DNA from: Scalesia atractyloides | Taxonomy: Eukaryota > Streptophyta > Magnoliopsida > Asterales > Asteraceae | Direction: 5' to 3' | DNA: 64,000 nt | Assembly: GCA_947069175.1 (NCBI GenBank) | Contig: CAMTDV010000027.1 | Location: forward strand, 37,213,369-37,277,368 | Shown: in pieces, positions 48,290-60,612 of the stretch | Position numbering within the stretch: the first letter of the stretch is position 1 | How the letters are laid out: each line of letters opens with the position of its first letter | Program-made: the position numbers and the translations under genes | The notes under the pieces: generated by a model | What the model saw: the letters and a program-made list of their open reading frames with translations, nothing else | Databases searched by the model: none | What the model was told of the DNA's origin: nothing

Positions 48290-48406
48290 TATGATAAGAT
48301 GTTAAAGGCTTTAAAGGGTCCTATTACTCCAAACTTTTTTTTTATTTGCACCAAATAATGTGACATTAACAAATTCAAATTTGTTTTTTTATAATTTCCG
48401 ATATAT

Positions 48407-50914
48407 TGTCACACCCTCAAAAATCCACCTGCAGGAGTTTACCGCAAGGCGCGTGACAAACCATGATCTAGACACCAGCCATACATAAAGACCTCTATAT
48501 GGAAGTAAAACAGTTTTACCAAACGACAAACAGTTCAAAAAACAATGCGGAAGCGAAATAGATGTAAGGTAAAACATGCGCCAAAACAAACTCCTGACCA
48601 ATTGGAAACAAATAAGAAAATGTAACGTTTACGAAATGAAAAGGTTTTCGATGCCATGCAGTGCTCCTAAATCGTGGCATGTACCTTAGCGACCTGGGGA
48701 GAACACGTAAGAAACAAGTGTCAGTCAATTAAGAGGAGTGAGTCCACAATTTCGGTTCACAGTTATAACATGTTTCGTTTACACAAATTCCCACTATTCA
48801 ACCCGAATAGTAATTATTGGTATTTAATATACTATTGTTATATTTATAGGTAGCTAACCCACGTTACGTCACAAAAGAGTTCGAAAACGAAGCTGACTGT
48901 TGTTGCCTATGTTTGCCAGGTCTATCACTGACCATGGCGGTAAGTTAGGCTAATTCTACACCCGGTGATCATTATCGGTCTAGCTAGCTCGACTAGCTCG
49001 GGTGGGGCTTGTCGGGCCCAGTAGTACTACTCAAAATTCCCCCGCTATTTATCCCAATACTAACGGTCCGAGGTTACAAAGACTTTATGTGATAAGGCTA
49101 CTTAGTGACCATAACAATATGACAATGTTCTATTAAATAAAGGCGTTATAATGAACGGATAGGCATTACTTTACCGTAATGTGCTCGTGTTACCTTCCCT
49201 AGTTTCAAAACATTTAAATTAGGGACCGTGAACTTACCTTCGTATTGATCAGTAAGATTAAGATTTAAGTGTTTGCAAATCTAGGACGATCAACCATGCC
49301 CTATTATAGTTACCACAGTTTATTAGTGGTGGTTTAAGTAAACCATAAAAGTACTACACGTATCTAACACTTAGCATGAAATCAAATAATCACATATCAC
49401 TCTTGTCACCAGGTGTTGTCCACGGTTTAGAATTTATCCGCAATATGCTATACGACATTTACACAACTATCACGTAAACACGGTTACTAGAAGTATCAAG
49501 TGTGGTTCTTATACATTCACGCTTCATGCATAGCATATATTCTGAAAATAGGCTGTTTTAAGAGGCCTGTTAAACCTACCTACAGCGCTGCAAAATTAGG
49601 ATCTTTTGTATGTACCACCAGGAGGGGTTGACCTTGTGTATAAATTTCAGGGCCTAACTCTTTACCAATAATTTATAAAAAAAATCATTTACTAAGCAGC
49701 AGTCAAATTCGTCACTTTCAGACTGCAGCTCACGGAAAAATATATCTAAAAATCCTCGGTTATCCGATTGGCGAAATTCCAGTTGGAGATTCGTAAAGAC
49801 ACCTAAGGCCAGCTACTAGATAAACTTAATCGCCTAATTCAAATTATTCACCAAGATATGACGAAAAACACAACCCACAAATTCTGCAGAAAATTGCAGC
49901 TATGACCACTGAAATGAATTAAATATTTTAACTGATCAAACGAGGTCCAAAAATTACGGAACCAGCGCGGTTTGAATCGTACTTCAGAGAGGTTCATTTT
50001 AGGCTTCAGAAAATCGTACTTTCATTAAGTTTTGACCCGTTTATAGCCCACTAAAGTCGGCTGTAAACATCCAACAACTTATTGTTTTGAGTTTCTAACT
50101 TTTAAACGCAAGTTCTAGTGGTTTCGTTAACTTGTTTAGCGATCACGTACCCTAACACACCAGTTTATACCCGTCATCTGTCATACTTACCGTAACACCC
50201 ACCCGTATTAAATAACCATCAACGAGAACATGCATTTTAAATAACCCTAAACATGTATGAGTACCCCTTATTCATAACCGGCATGAACCCTGACACCAAG
50301 TGCTATGATCACAAATCCGTTAAGATCCTACCAATACAATCGTATAATAACCATGTCATTGAAATATACATATTCATCAATGCACAAGAACCCATAACAC
50401 ATAACATATGACCAAATCAAGGAGTCACACAATCATAACTTTTATACTTAACGGATCACTAGCCGCTCATGATCCTACGCATCACGTTGTAAATATATAA
50501 CAAATCTAGGAATAACACAAGATACCTAGGTGATCCTCTTGATGCTAGTCGACTTAAATCGAAGAGGGAGAGGAGCCTAGGGAGAGAGTGGCGAGCCGAG
50601 AGAGAGTGTTTGCTGAAGTTGGGTGTAGCAACGGTGGGGGGGTGTCTTCTTCTGCGGCCGCAACTCTCAATTAGGTTTTTAGGTTTTTTTTTCTCCTTTG
50701 CATGCATACGTACACATATAGTTACAAGGTGGGTGCGGTTGGGCTAAGTGGGCTAAATTTTGGGCTACTCGGGTATTGGGCCACCAGTTGTGAGATAACG
50801 GGTTGGGTTGCGACCGTTTACATGTTTTTTTAAAATCCGTCACGTATAAACATATCACATAACAACTAGTGTAAAAGTCGTAAGCACACTAACGTGATCG
50901 CTCAGGTTGTCTCA
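48407..50914 (-). mobile_element. Probable solo LTR, 2508 bp, upstream of the OBERON gene
   Basis: Left edge TGTCACACCCTC is the reverse complement of the GGGTGTGACA end common here. The right edge, chosen because TATAT occurs on both sides (48402-48406 and 50915-50919), reads TGAGACAACC on the minus strand. The interior has no coding, PBS or polypurine tract next to either edge. The duplication is low-complexity, so the right edge is less certain. The ORF at 50459-50707 in it matches nothing. Confidence 0.65.
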
Positions 50915-51501
50915 TATATAAAGTCTTATTATAATAAAAATAAATACTGTTTTGTGATATGCTTATTTTTATCTACTTTTCATATAATTCTTATTAAAAA
51001 ACAGAGTTGTATCAAATATAACGTTTTATAAGTCGTTATAAAATTTTATAATCCGTCTTTTATAAAATTTATATCAAACGTAGATAAAAATAAAGAAATC
51101 GCAAAATCATATTCGTTTTTTAGTAAAACATATATATCAAAAATTATAAAAATAACAAAAGTTTATATTTATTAATGTTATATCAATTAGTGTAAATAAG
51201 AAAAAGTTGTGTAAATAGAGATACCCGGCTTAAAGATTCAAATTAAACAAAGTGCAAGGTCATTTGTGTACACTTCACTGGTATAAGATTCTCTCCGTGT
51301 ACACCACTTTTGACATCTTCACACAGTACGCAACACTCATGGCGACTTTGAACAATTCAAACCCTAATTAACAACGAACAAGAAATCAACATTCAACACC
51401 TTTTCAATTCTTCGATTCCAGTTGACTTCTTGATCTCAATCCTCAATTCTCCACAGGTAACCTTTCAATTTCATCATTCAGTTCGATCTTAACACTTCAC
51501 T

Positions 51502-54500
51502 ATGTTAAAAGATATCGATAATTACTCTGTCGATGGTGGTCAAAACTCTGAATCCAAGCTCTCACAGCTCATATCTGACCAAAATCAATGGAATTCAGAT
51601 CATAAATTAGGGTCTTCTGATAATTATGATGGTGTTAGTAGAAATTTGGAGTCAAAACCCTCGAAATTAGGGGTTTCTCAGGAGTTGACTTTGAGTTATC
51701 TGTGTGATAATTCGAAATTAGGTCAGAATCAATCTGATTTTGATAAATTTAAAGGAAAATTGGTTGTTTCTGAGGACAATAATAATAATAATACTAGTGA
51801 CAATAATAATAAGCATGATCAGGATGAGAATAGGTTTGTGGAGAGGGATTTTTTACAGTTGTCTGAGAATTCGAATAAACGAGAGGTGGAAGATGATGAT
51901 AGTTATGGGATGCTAAGAGAAAAGAAGCCGAAACTGGAAACGCTAGATCTGTCTTTAGCTCTGCCGGATACTTCAATGTCATTGGCTGCGTCGAATAGGG
52001 TTCAGGATGGGGATCCGTCGGTGAGTTTGAGGCCAACGAGGAGTTTGCAGTCGTTGGGGAGGTCGAATAGTAACAATACGCAAACTACGTTCTCTAATGA
52101 TTTTACGACAGGGTCTATGTCGCATTCGTATTCACATCAGTTTTCGCATAACCCTAGTTGTTCGATGAGTCGAAATTCGACTGAGAATTATGAGTATTCG
52201 ATGGGGAGTCACAGGAGAGACTGTGACCAGATTTGGAATGGTGGGGAGGGGACTAACGGGTCGGTTCATAGTCGGTTTAGGCCGGTTGGTGATGGAGGTG
52301 TTGCGTTGGTACAAGGGAATCGGACTAGTTCTGATAATAATATGTCGTTTTTTCCATCGGAACTGCCAGCAAGGATGAAAATGGATACCCAATCTGGTGA
52401 TTCGAGGGGAAAGGTTCTGAGAATACAAAAGGGGTCGAAAGTTTGGATTTCGGGAGGTCGCGTAAGCTTTCTAGACCCGAGAGAATTCTTAGAGAAATTG
52501 TATCGGAGTCTGTTCAGACAATGGCTCAGATAACTCAAGAGCTTCCTGATGAAACGTTTGAATCAACAAAGGAGTATTTGAAGAAACTGATTAAGGTTCC
52601 TGAAAAGAGAGACGAATTGGTTGGATTACAGCTTCGGCTTTTGAGAAGATCTGATCTTACTAGTGAAACGCTTTCAAAAGCAAATAGAAACCAACTTGTA
52701 CTCTTGGTTTCTATAAGAATGGGTCTCGACAGCTTCTTGTCGGTCCAAAATCGTATTCCGACAAATGAACTAATCCAGATTTTTTTACTGGAAAGGTGTA
52801 AGAATGTAAATTGCAAAAGATTCTTACCTGTTGAAGACTGTGACTGCAAGATTTGCTCATCAAAGAAAGGCTTTTGTAGCGAGTGTATGTGTCCCGTTTG
52901 TCTGAACTTCGACTGTGCCAACAACACCTGCAGTTGGGTCGGGTGTGACGTATGCTCTCATTGGTGTCACGCGGCCTGTGGCATTCAAAAGAATCTAATA
53001 AAGCCCGGTCCAAGCTTGAAGGGGCCCACAGGCACAACAGAGATGCTGTTTAATTGTCCGTGTTGTGATCATGCTTCTGAAATGTTTGGGTTCATTAAGG
53101 ATGTTTTCAGGTCATGTGCAGAACAATGGGGTTTGGAAACATTAATCAAAGAACTTAATTGTGTTAGGAAAATCTTTAGGGGGAGTGGAGATTTTAAGGG
53201 GCAAAAGCTTCATTTGATGGCTGGCGAGTTGATATCGAAACTTGAGAACAAAGTAACGTCGACTTCTGACGTCTGCATCACCATCCTACAGTTCTTCAAT
53301 TGTAAGTTTCAAAATGCACTCTCCTTATTGATTTTAGCTCATATATCATGATCCCGTATGTTCTGTAAAAATTGCAGTCGTTTTGTTGATGAATGTTTTC
53401 ATATAAAACGTACCCGCTTGCCCATTATAAACATTACTAGTAAATTGTTCATTTTGAGTTGGGTCTATAAGGTTCTGGTATTTGATGTTGCTTAAACAGT
53501 AATTTAGATGTGTACAAATAGTCAAAGACGTTTTTTATTAAATGCATTGTTTCTTTCCTGGTTAACATTTTTTGTTGAAAATAATTACTTATTTATGTTA
53601 TCGATTTGGTATCAATATATTTATCATTGTTTTTTTAATTATTTGAGTATATGTTATAGGGGTGTGCATGGTTCGGTTCGGTTTTCGGTTAATGTAAACA
53701 GTTCGGTTATTGTAAACAGTTCGGTTTCAGTTTTAGCAATGGTTCGGTTCGGTTTTTGGAAGAAAATTACGTAAGATTCAAAAAGAAGTATAATCCAAGA
53801 TTTATAATATTTCATAGATGTTTACATTTAAGTTATTATGTTTAACCTCTTTAATTAATATCGTGCACATAAACCTAACTTCTAATCTTTTCTAATGTTT
53901 CTCCAAAGATTTTTATTAAGATGTTTTCTTTTATGATACTTAGAAAATCATTTAATTTTTATGTTAAGTTTTGTTATTTCTTGTAGGCGATGGATAAATC
54001 ATTTCAAAGATATATGAACATGCTAATATTTTTGTTATAAATACTTAGCATTCAAGAGTAAAACTAATAATTACTAAATCAATAAATAACAAACGTTAAA
54101 AAATGATTTTTTAGGTTATTCGATTCGGGTTTTTTGGGTTTTCGTAAAAATGTAAAACCGTAACTGAACCGTAAATTTCTGTTTGGTTTTTTCGGTTCAT
54201 TTTTTAAGGTTTAGTTTTTTCGGTTCATTTTTTTATGGTTTAGTTTTCCGGTTTTCTGCTCACCCTTAGTTGTTTAGTTGATTCAACAGTTTAGTCCAAC
54301 CATGTTCGTAGTCAAACATTGTCACTTGTCAGTTTTTACATGAAAGAAAACGTATATTATTAATGAATCCTTTTTACAGCCATAGATGCAGGTTTGATAC
54401 CCGACTTTCCCATTTCAAACCCGTCATTAAAAGATCCAATTCCACCATCAAAACCCCATCAAACCTCGTTATACAACACGGGTTCATCAAATGGCAGAGC

Positions 54501-54909
54501 AGACGACAACAGTCTCAAAGCTCTAAACACCAATAAGATGGTAATCGAGGACGAATGGTCCGTAAAACCATCCAAAAAAGACGCATTCGACAGTGTGGAG
54601 AGTCTTGTGAAAATCAAAGAAGCAGAAGCCAGAATGTTCCAGAACAAAGCTGATGAAGCTCGAAGAGAAGCAGAGGGGTATACGAGGATGATTAGAACGA
54701 AGATCGAGAAACTGGATGAAGAGTTCACGTTTAAGATAGCGAAAGTGAATCTGCATGAAATTGAAGAAGAGAGAAAGAAGAAGGCGGAAGAGGTGAAGGT
54801 CTCGGAAAATGATCAATGCGAGTACTACAAGATGAAGATGAGAATGCAAGCTGAGATTGCTGGGTTGTTGGAGAGAATGGATAAAACTAAACAGCAATGG
54901 GTGGTATGA
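51502..54909 (+). CDS. OBE3/OBE4-like: OBERON3/4-like PHD-finger protein, exon 1 frameshifted
   Basis: Nuclear PHD-finger protein of the OBERON/TITANIA group. In Arabidopsis these act redundantly in root and shoot meristem establishment (known of the family). Coding exons are 51502-53301 and 54380-54909, with a GTAAGT donor and TTTTTACAG acceptor in phase. The N-terminus is Ser/Asn-rich with a KPKLETLDLSLALP motif. Then come LSRPERILREIVSESVQTMA, a long helical linker, the Cys/His-rich PHD-Oberon region (52797-53090: CKNVNCKRF, CDCKIC, CSECMCPVC, CSHWCHAACG, CPCC), and a coiled coil in exon 2 ending KQQWVV. Exon 1 changes frame near 52413, so as written translation would stop at 52533. With that one base accounted for, the length would be about 776 residues, and all other signals are intact. 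Confidence 0.88.
52405..52415 (+). other. One-base frameshift site in the OBERON gene
   Basis: Upstream coding runs in the frame of 51502 up to DSRGK, and family-like coding runs in the next frame from GSENTKGVES. The switch falls in the homopolymer-rich GGGGAAAGG. One base is missing relative to an open frame. It may be a true mutation or an assembly error. Confidence 0.8.
53302..54379 (+). other. Intron of the OBERON gene (1078 bp)
   Basis: Donor GTAAGTTTC, acceptor TTTTTACAG. Phase 1: the last base of exon 1 joins the first two of exon 2 to give a Ser codon before IDAGLIPDF. It contains an hAT-like MITE. Confidence 0.85.
53657..54268. mobile_element. hAT-like MITE in the OBERON intron
   Basis: Ends TAGGGGTGTGCATGG on the left and, reverse complemented, TAAGGGTGAGCAGAAAACCG on the right. 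Both are followed by GGTTCGGTT/AACCGAA-rich sequence in inverted arrangement. The TAGGGGTG-type end is typical of plant hAT MITEs. The 8-bp duplication is not clear (ATATGTTA against GTTGTTTA). Confidence 0.6.
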
Positions 54910-55672
54910 TTTAACCCTTAAAATATGGGTCTTGTCAGACTCTTTGTTGTTGCAGTTTTGAGTAGTGATAATTGTAATCTTTGCAGGATTTGATGTATTT
55001 TTGTAATCTTTTTTTTTTTTTTGGATTTATTTTTTGAGGGTTTTAACTTGTGATTCATCTTTTTGTTTGATTGATAAAAGGATTGTTGACATGTTTGGAT
55101 ACTTTTGAATCTGAAGTTATGTATTTTGATGCCTTGATGGTTACTACTGCTTGTATTTGGCCTTTTCAACGATATTTCTAATCATTCTCTTTGGTTATTT
55201 AGACTATCTTGCATCGAGGTCAAACCGGTAGTCTTAACAAACGACTGGGATGTTTTTTTTTTCTTTTTTGAACTGTTTGATTGCAGTTTTTCTTTTTTGA
55301 ACAGTTTGATTGCAGTTTTTAGATAATCATCTGACAATTAAAAATATATATGAAAACCGTGTGATCTCTAAAAATCAATGTTTTATATGGGTTTGTAACG
55401 TTAATTAAATATTAAGTACAGAATAAACAATATTAGTTTTGTAGAATTTGTAGATAAGATTTGAAAATAAAAGAAACTTTTGAAGTGCCATCAAAGTTTA
55501 ATCGGCCAAATTTGGCCGGTCATCAGCCAGTTTACATGCAGACATTAAACTTGGAAATGAACTTAACCGTGTTTTGTAAACTATGTAACCAGTTTTTATA
55601 TACCATAAAATATCTTTATTATAATTTTTTTATTACTTACAAACTTGTAAATTTTCTTTTGATGTAAAAAAA
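54910..55672. other. 3' flank of the OBERON gene; no gene seen
   Basis: Probably 3' untranslated sequence for the first 200-300 bp. A T run lies at 55010-55021. A 29-bp sequence (CTTTTTTGAAC then GTTTGATTGCAG) is directly repeated at about 55263-55320. Confidence 0.5.
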
Positions 55673-56117
55673 AGGGTAACTTTGTAGAATGGTAACCAAG
55701 TTTTAAAAGTGTTCCAATTAGGTCACTCAAGTTTCAAAAGTGTTCCAATCAGGTCACTTAACATTCATTTTTTATTAAAATTAAGGGTTTTTTTCATCAT
55801 TTCATAGGTAACCGTGGTGATGTGAATTTTGTTTCTTTTTTCCCTTTTATTTGATACTAACGTCCAGTGATGACGTGGATTTTAACTTGTTTTTTTAATT
55901 TTTAATGTAATTAAAGTGTTTTTATTTTTAATAAATAAAATTTCATATAGTAATATAATCCGACCTTAGCATCTTATGCTCCATTTTTCTCTTGACACAT
56001 GAAAAAAAAGACATGACTCAATTTGAATGTTAGGTTATCTAATTTGGACAAAAACGATACGAGTTACCTAATTAGAACACTTTTAAAACTTGGTTACTAT
56101 TTTGTGACATTTTCCCT
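55673..56117. mobile_element. MITE of about 445 bp
   Basis: Inverted ends AGGGTAACTTTGTAGAATGG and, reverse complemented, AGGGAAAATGTCACAAAATA. Both continue with GTAACCAAGTTTTAAAAGTG and then TTCYAATTAGGT. Within the left end the phrase AAAAGTGTTCCAAT is directly duplicated. An A-rich flank hides any target duplication, so the superfamily is open. Confidence 0.75.
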
Positions 56118-56927
56118 AAAAAACTGTTCTTTAAGATTAAAAAAAAGTAAATGTATTTGGTTTGTTGATTTTTTTTAAGAAATTAATTTTTTTAAGGAAT
56201 TGAATTTTGTTGGAATATATTCATAATTCTATTCTTCATGTGTTTAATTAATAAGAGAATTAGAATATATCACCCCGACCACAAGTGTTGCCCGAGCCAT
56301 CACCACCTCCGACTCAACCGCTCACCCTGTCTTGATCCGACCGGTCACTTAATCCGGTCCGACCCCTACCTTTATCGTCGACCGGACCGGCTGTTGCACG
56401 TGATTTGGTCCGACTCCTACCTAGACCGTTGGCTAGACCCGGTTGTTGACTCCAGTACCGCCCTTAGGCGCCTTACCCAACCTTGATTGTCGGTATGACT
56501 TGTGACCATCGACCCAAACCGCTGAGCTGGGTTGGTTCTAAGTCGATGGTTTGGGTCTCAAGTTAGGGTTGAGACAGTGTGGATTCGTGGCAGGCCGAGT
56601 TGGACGGTCAGGGTTAGGTTGGGACGTTGCGGGTAGGTCAAATCATCAAATTAGGATATAACAAATAGGATCCATCATGTCTGTATACAACACGTAATCT
56701 TCAACACAATCATCAATTTAAGTAATGGTGATCCACAATCTTTACCCTCTAATGCATTTTGTTTTCATTAGATAATCTACAACTACAAACCTCATAAATA
56801 ACAAAGAAAACAAGGTAACTTTTTGTAGCCTCTCAGTCTCTGTCGGTCATATGTGGCCCTATATTTCTTCCTTGAGAAACCCCGTTGTTTGTAGCTCTCT
56901 CTCCTCTATGTTGCTCGCAGCTCTAAT
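56118..56927. other. No gene; CCGGTC-rich stretch
   Basis: 56290-56640 is GC-rich with repeated CCGACC/CCGGTCCGACYCCTACC phrases (two near 56356 and 56410). The ORF over it is not recognisable. Otherwise I see nothing. Confidence 0.4.
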
Positions 56928-57597
56928 CAGTGACGGTCCCAGGACTTTTTTTTCCAATGAGGTTCAATTTTTTTGGTGTTCAAAATTTTCACATCCAAAA
57001 GTTAAAATTTTTTGGTCAATCTTCATGCAGGTCGGGTTGGGTCAGAGCGACTGAGCGAGGAACATATGACAAAAAATATTAATAATTACTAATTAGAAAA
57101 CACACAATAAAAATACGATGTCATTCAAAAAAAAAAAATAAGAAACATTGCAATTTTTTTTATAGTTCAAATTCATAACATTCAAGTTTCTCCTTGCATC
57201 ATTATCCCTAGAACATACATGTTATTCTAGTTCCAAAACTTTATATTCATAGTTGTAAATCCTTGAACAATTAGAAAACTAACAAATTTAAAGTTATAAA
57301 AATAAAAATTAGGTTTGCCTATATTCTTATGTTTGTTTAGAAAGCAAGGAAACTATAGTTTTAAATTAGCTTAGGGGAAAAGCACATATAAAAAAGTAAA
57401 ACCAGATTCAAACTTGTGACTTTTCATAAAGAAACAAGGGGCTTGCTACTATACTAGTTTTCTTTTTCATGTTGTGGTGTACACCTAATTAATTTTATGG
57501 GTTCCTTAGAAAATTTAATATACAAATCTATTAATTTTCTAATAACATTGGACTCCGAAAACCCAGACTCATTCAATGTGGGTCCGCCCCTAGACCC
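56928..57597. mobile_element. Possible small DNA element with CAGTGACGG-type ends
   Basis: Left CAGTGACGGTCCCAGGAC and right, reverse complemented, GGGTCTAGGGGCGGACCCAC are loosely alike and recall the CAGTGGCGG ends of many plant non-autonomous elements. No target duplication was confirmed. Confidence 0.35.
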
Positions 57598-57615
57598 AAT
57601 TGCAAATATTATAAG

Positions 57616-58690
57616 GAGTAAACTTCTATTTTGCTCTCTGTGGTTTGGTCGTTTTAACCGTTTTGCCCCCAATCATTTAAAAATAGTCATTTTTCTCCAA
57701 TAGTTTACTATGTTTTTCTCATTTTGCTCCCCGCCTCTTAACTCAGTTAATGATTCAATTAAGGTAGGGGTATTTCGGTAATTTTATGTATAAGGTTTAC
57801 TTATTTTGTATTAATTCATTAAATTCAAGATTTGTACATACATCCACCACCACCTTCTCTTATCCCCCCTCTCTTTATCACCTCAGCCGCCACCACCATA
57901 ACCCTACCACCGCCTGTCACCTGACCACCATCACCACCTTTCTACTCCATCTCTCTCTACCTACCCCCTCTTTCTCTCTACTCTACTACTCTCTACCAAC
58001 AGCCACCACTACCAGCAGCTTGCCACCACCATAAAATTGAACCAAAAAACTCTAACTCGCCCTAACCTACCATAACCACCATCCCACCACTACCTTGTAA
58101 GAACCAATTACAGTTACAGTGACATACACAAATCTTTCCCCAACTGACCTACATACTTTTCCCAACCACCGGTCATCAATTCATCATTAGCAATTTGCCC
58201 TAATTTCACTCAATCTCTTCAATGGCGGATCAATCTAGACCAGTCTCCTGCTACCCTACTTACTCTACCACCGGCCACCCAACCACCACCACCACCATCT
58301 ACCCTTACGAGCAAGTGAAAGCTCAATCTATGCTTTAACAAGTTCAACATAATAAAAGTGGAAGAGAAAAAGAAACCTAAAGAACGTCGGTCGTTTCTGA
58401 CCTTTGGGTGCCGATCGTACTTGTTGTCGCCATTTCTAACCTCCGAGTGCTTAGGTAGGTTGGATACCTCCTTTCAGATCTGAGCGAGGCCGACTGAGAG
58501 ATGGTATATGTGGTGGTGGTGGTAATGGCGGGGCCAACGGCGACGGCGGTGGTGGGAGCCGGTGGGTGGTGGTGGTGTGGGGGTGGTTATGGCGGGGGCT
58601 GGTGTCTGATTGTTGTGGTGGTGGTAATGGCGGTGGTGGTGGGAGCTGTTGCGTGGTGGTGGTGTGGGTGTGGGTGTGGTTATGGTGTCT

Positions 58691-58763
<73 letters not shown>

Positions 58764-59025
58764 AGGAATCGGATTGTATGCTTATATTTTTTTATTTTTA
58801 TATCAATAAAAAGACAACAAATGGATTTTAAAAATCAATTTAAATACATATTTATAGAATTACCATAATACCCTTATCTTTAACAAACATTTTAGACAGA
58901 GTTAGCGGCGGGGAGTGAAATGAAGACAAGTTAAATAGATCAAGGAGTAAAATGACTGTTTTTAAAGGATTGGGGCAAAACCGTTAAAACGACCAAACCA
59001 AAAGGAGCAAAACAAAAGTTTACTC
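57616..59025. mobile_element. MULE-type MITE, 1.41 kb, perfect 9-bp target duplication
   Basis: Inverted ends share GAGTAAACTT, TTTTGCTC, GGTTTGGTCGTTTTAAC, GTTTTGCCCC and AGTCATTTT. TATTATAAG stands at 57607-57615 and 59026-59034, identical. The interior is C-rich (CCACCACC) in its left half and G-rich (GGTGGTGG) in its right half, with a GA microsatellite; no transposase. The small ORFs here are low-complexity. Confidence 0.88.
58691..58766. repeat. GA microsatellite
   Basis: About 76 bp of GA units with a few GG interruptions, inside the MITE. Confidence 0.95.
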
Positions 59026-59036
59026 TATTATAAGAT

Positions 59037-59331
59037 GAGTAAAATGCTCGGCTAGTCCCTGTAGTCTTGTAAAATAACACCTATAGTCCCTAAATTTTGA
59101 AAATTACACGGTGCTCCCTTTGGTATGACGAGTTGTTACTCGGATAGTCCCTTGAGTGGATGTCCATTAGTTTTCTCCGTTAAGTCTATCTAAAATTACT
59201 TATTTACCCATCCCTTTAAAAAATATGAATTATTAAAAGTGTGGGCTCCACCTTATTTACATATCCCTTATAAATAACCGGCCATCCACCGCCACCCACA
59301 CCCACTATCACCATAGCCACCCTTCCCCTTG
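59037..59331 (+). mobile_element. Left end of a further MULE-like MITE, truncated
   Basis: GAGTAAAATGCTCGGCTAGT then CCCTGTAGTC, followed by TAGTCCC and CTAAATTTTGAAAATTACAC, has the style of the ends of the two MITEs above and again sits next to TTATAAGA. It is cut by the LTR at 59332; the right end was not found. Confidence 0.45.
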
Positions 59332-59529
59332 TGTAACATTTTTCGTAAAACGGGTTCTAAAACCCGCTCCGTTTTGTAATAGAAGTATACGTTATGATGT
59401 TCCTTACGTATTTATGTTAAACGTTTAAAAGTTCGTTATATTATTTGCATTAAATAATAAATAAAATAATAAGGTTAAAATAATAATGATAATAAATAAA
59501 ATATAAGTAATAAAAATAAAATAACAAAA

Positions 59530-59572
59530 GGGTGTAGACCGCGGGTATCGAACCCGGGTCTCCACCCAAATT
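59530..59572 (-). other. Antisense tRNA-like segment, second copy
   Basis: The minus strand again has GGTTCGATACC and the surrounding GACCCGGG / CCCGCGGTC arms, although flanks have diverged from the first copy. Confidence 0.5.
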
Positions 59573-60172
59573 AAACGCATTACACACACACACATCTGTT
59601 ATAATTCTAAACTAAATGATATTTATATTAAAACTAACTACTGAAATCAAATTTAAACACCCGCCAGAAACGGATGAAAACCCAAATCAATCATCAATTT
59701 TCGTTTTAAAGCAAAAACCGTTTCTCTAATCATGTGATAGACTCAATTATGGGGTCATCAATGCTCAAAAACGGTCATGAAATCATTTCAGTCAATCGAC
59801 CGAAACTGTCAAAACCAAAATCAAACTTGAACCCACACCTTCAACTATAAATAGTGATCCTTGCACCTTGGTAGAACTCGCTCACACTCACAAATACTCC
59901 CTGCAAACTCTCTGTAACCTCCGTTCTCAAAATCACACATCGCCGGAAAATTTGCTCATCGCCGGAACTCACCGGAGAAATCAAGCCATCTCCTGTTCGG
60001 TAAAAACACCTAGAATCTCTTTCTTTTTTTTATTCTTATTATTCAGTAGAAGAATATAAATTAAACAAATAAGTGTTAACGGATTCACAACCGGGTTATC
60101 AAGACTGGTTATATAAAATGAAGAAGATGAAGTCGGGTGTGCGTATAAATAAAATTAAAATCTGTAAATATA

Positions 60173-60479
60173 CCGGGTTAGACACACAGTCTAGCGGTGG
60201 ACTGTGTGCATTTGAAGTACATGGTTCCGGGTTCGAGCCTCAGATACGTTACCGATTTCCTTAAATAAACCAAACCTTTTTATAACTAATTTATAAATCG
60301 ATGCAGATAGTGTATAAGAATAATAAAAATTCCATATCTTTCGGGTTAGTCGCACAACCCAATTGGTCGAGCTATGTATAACACGAAGCCTTGGTCGCGG
60401 GTTCGAGTCCGGTCGGTTACATGTTTCTAAATTATCAAACCTTTTTAATTAATAAACAGAAAATGGTTGAACTCAGCAA

Positions 60480-60518
<39 letters not shown>

Positions 60519-60612
60519 TTTAGATATATCCTGGGTTAGACACGTAGCTCAGTTGGTAGAGCTGCGTGCACATAAACAGGAGGTCAGACGTTCGAGTCCC
60601 ACACGCTGCGTA
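60173..60612 (+). other. Three tRNA-like units, second copy
   Basis: Unit 1 (60173-60250) keeps the ACACAGTC/GACTGTGT hairpin and GGGTTCGAGCC. Unit 2 (60340-60425) has CCCAATTGGTCGAGC and GGGTTCGAGTCC. Unit 3 (60531-60612) has a perfect A-box TAGCTCAGTTGG (60545-60556), a fully paired D-arm (GCTC/GAGC) and B-box GTTCGAGTCC (60590-60599). Order and spacing match the first copy. Confidence 0.6.

Noticed and set aside
50459..50707. 82-codon minus-strand ORF upstream of the OBERON gene
   Set aside because: Inside the probable solo LTR; no recognisable domain or conservation seen.
55461..55667. Small ORF downstream of the OBERON gene
   Set aside because: AT-rich intergenic DNA without a recognisable product.
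58501..58868. Gly/Val/Trp-rich and Arg/Glu-rich ORFs
   Set aside because: Translations of GGTGGTG and GA repeats inside a MITE.
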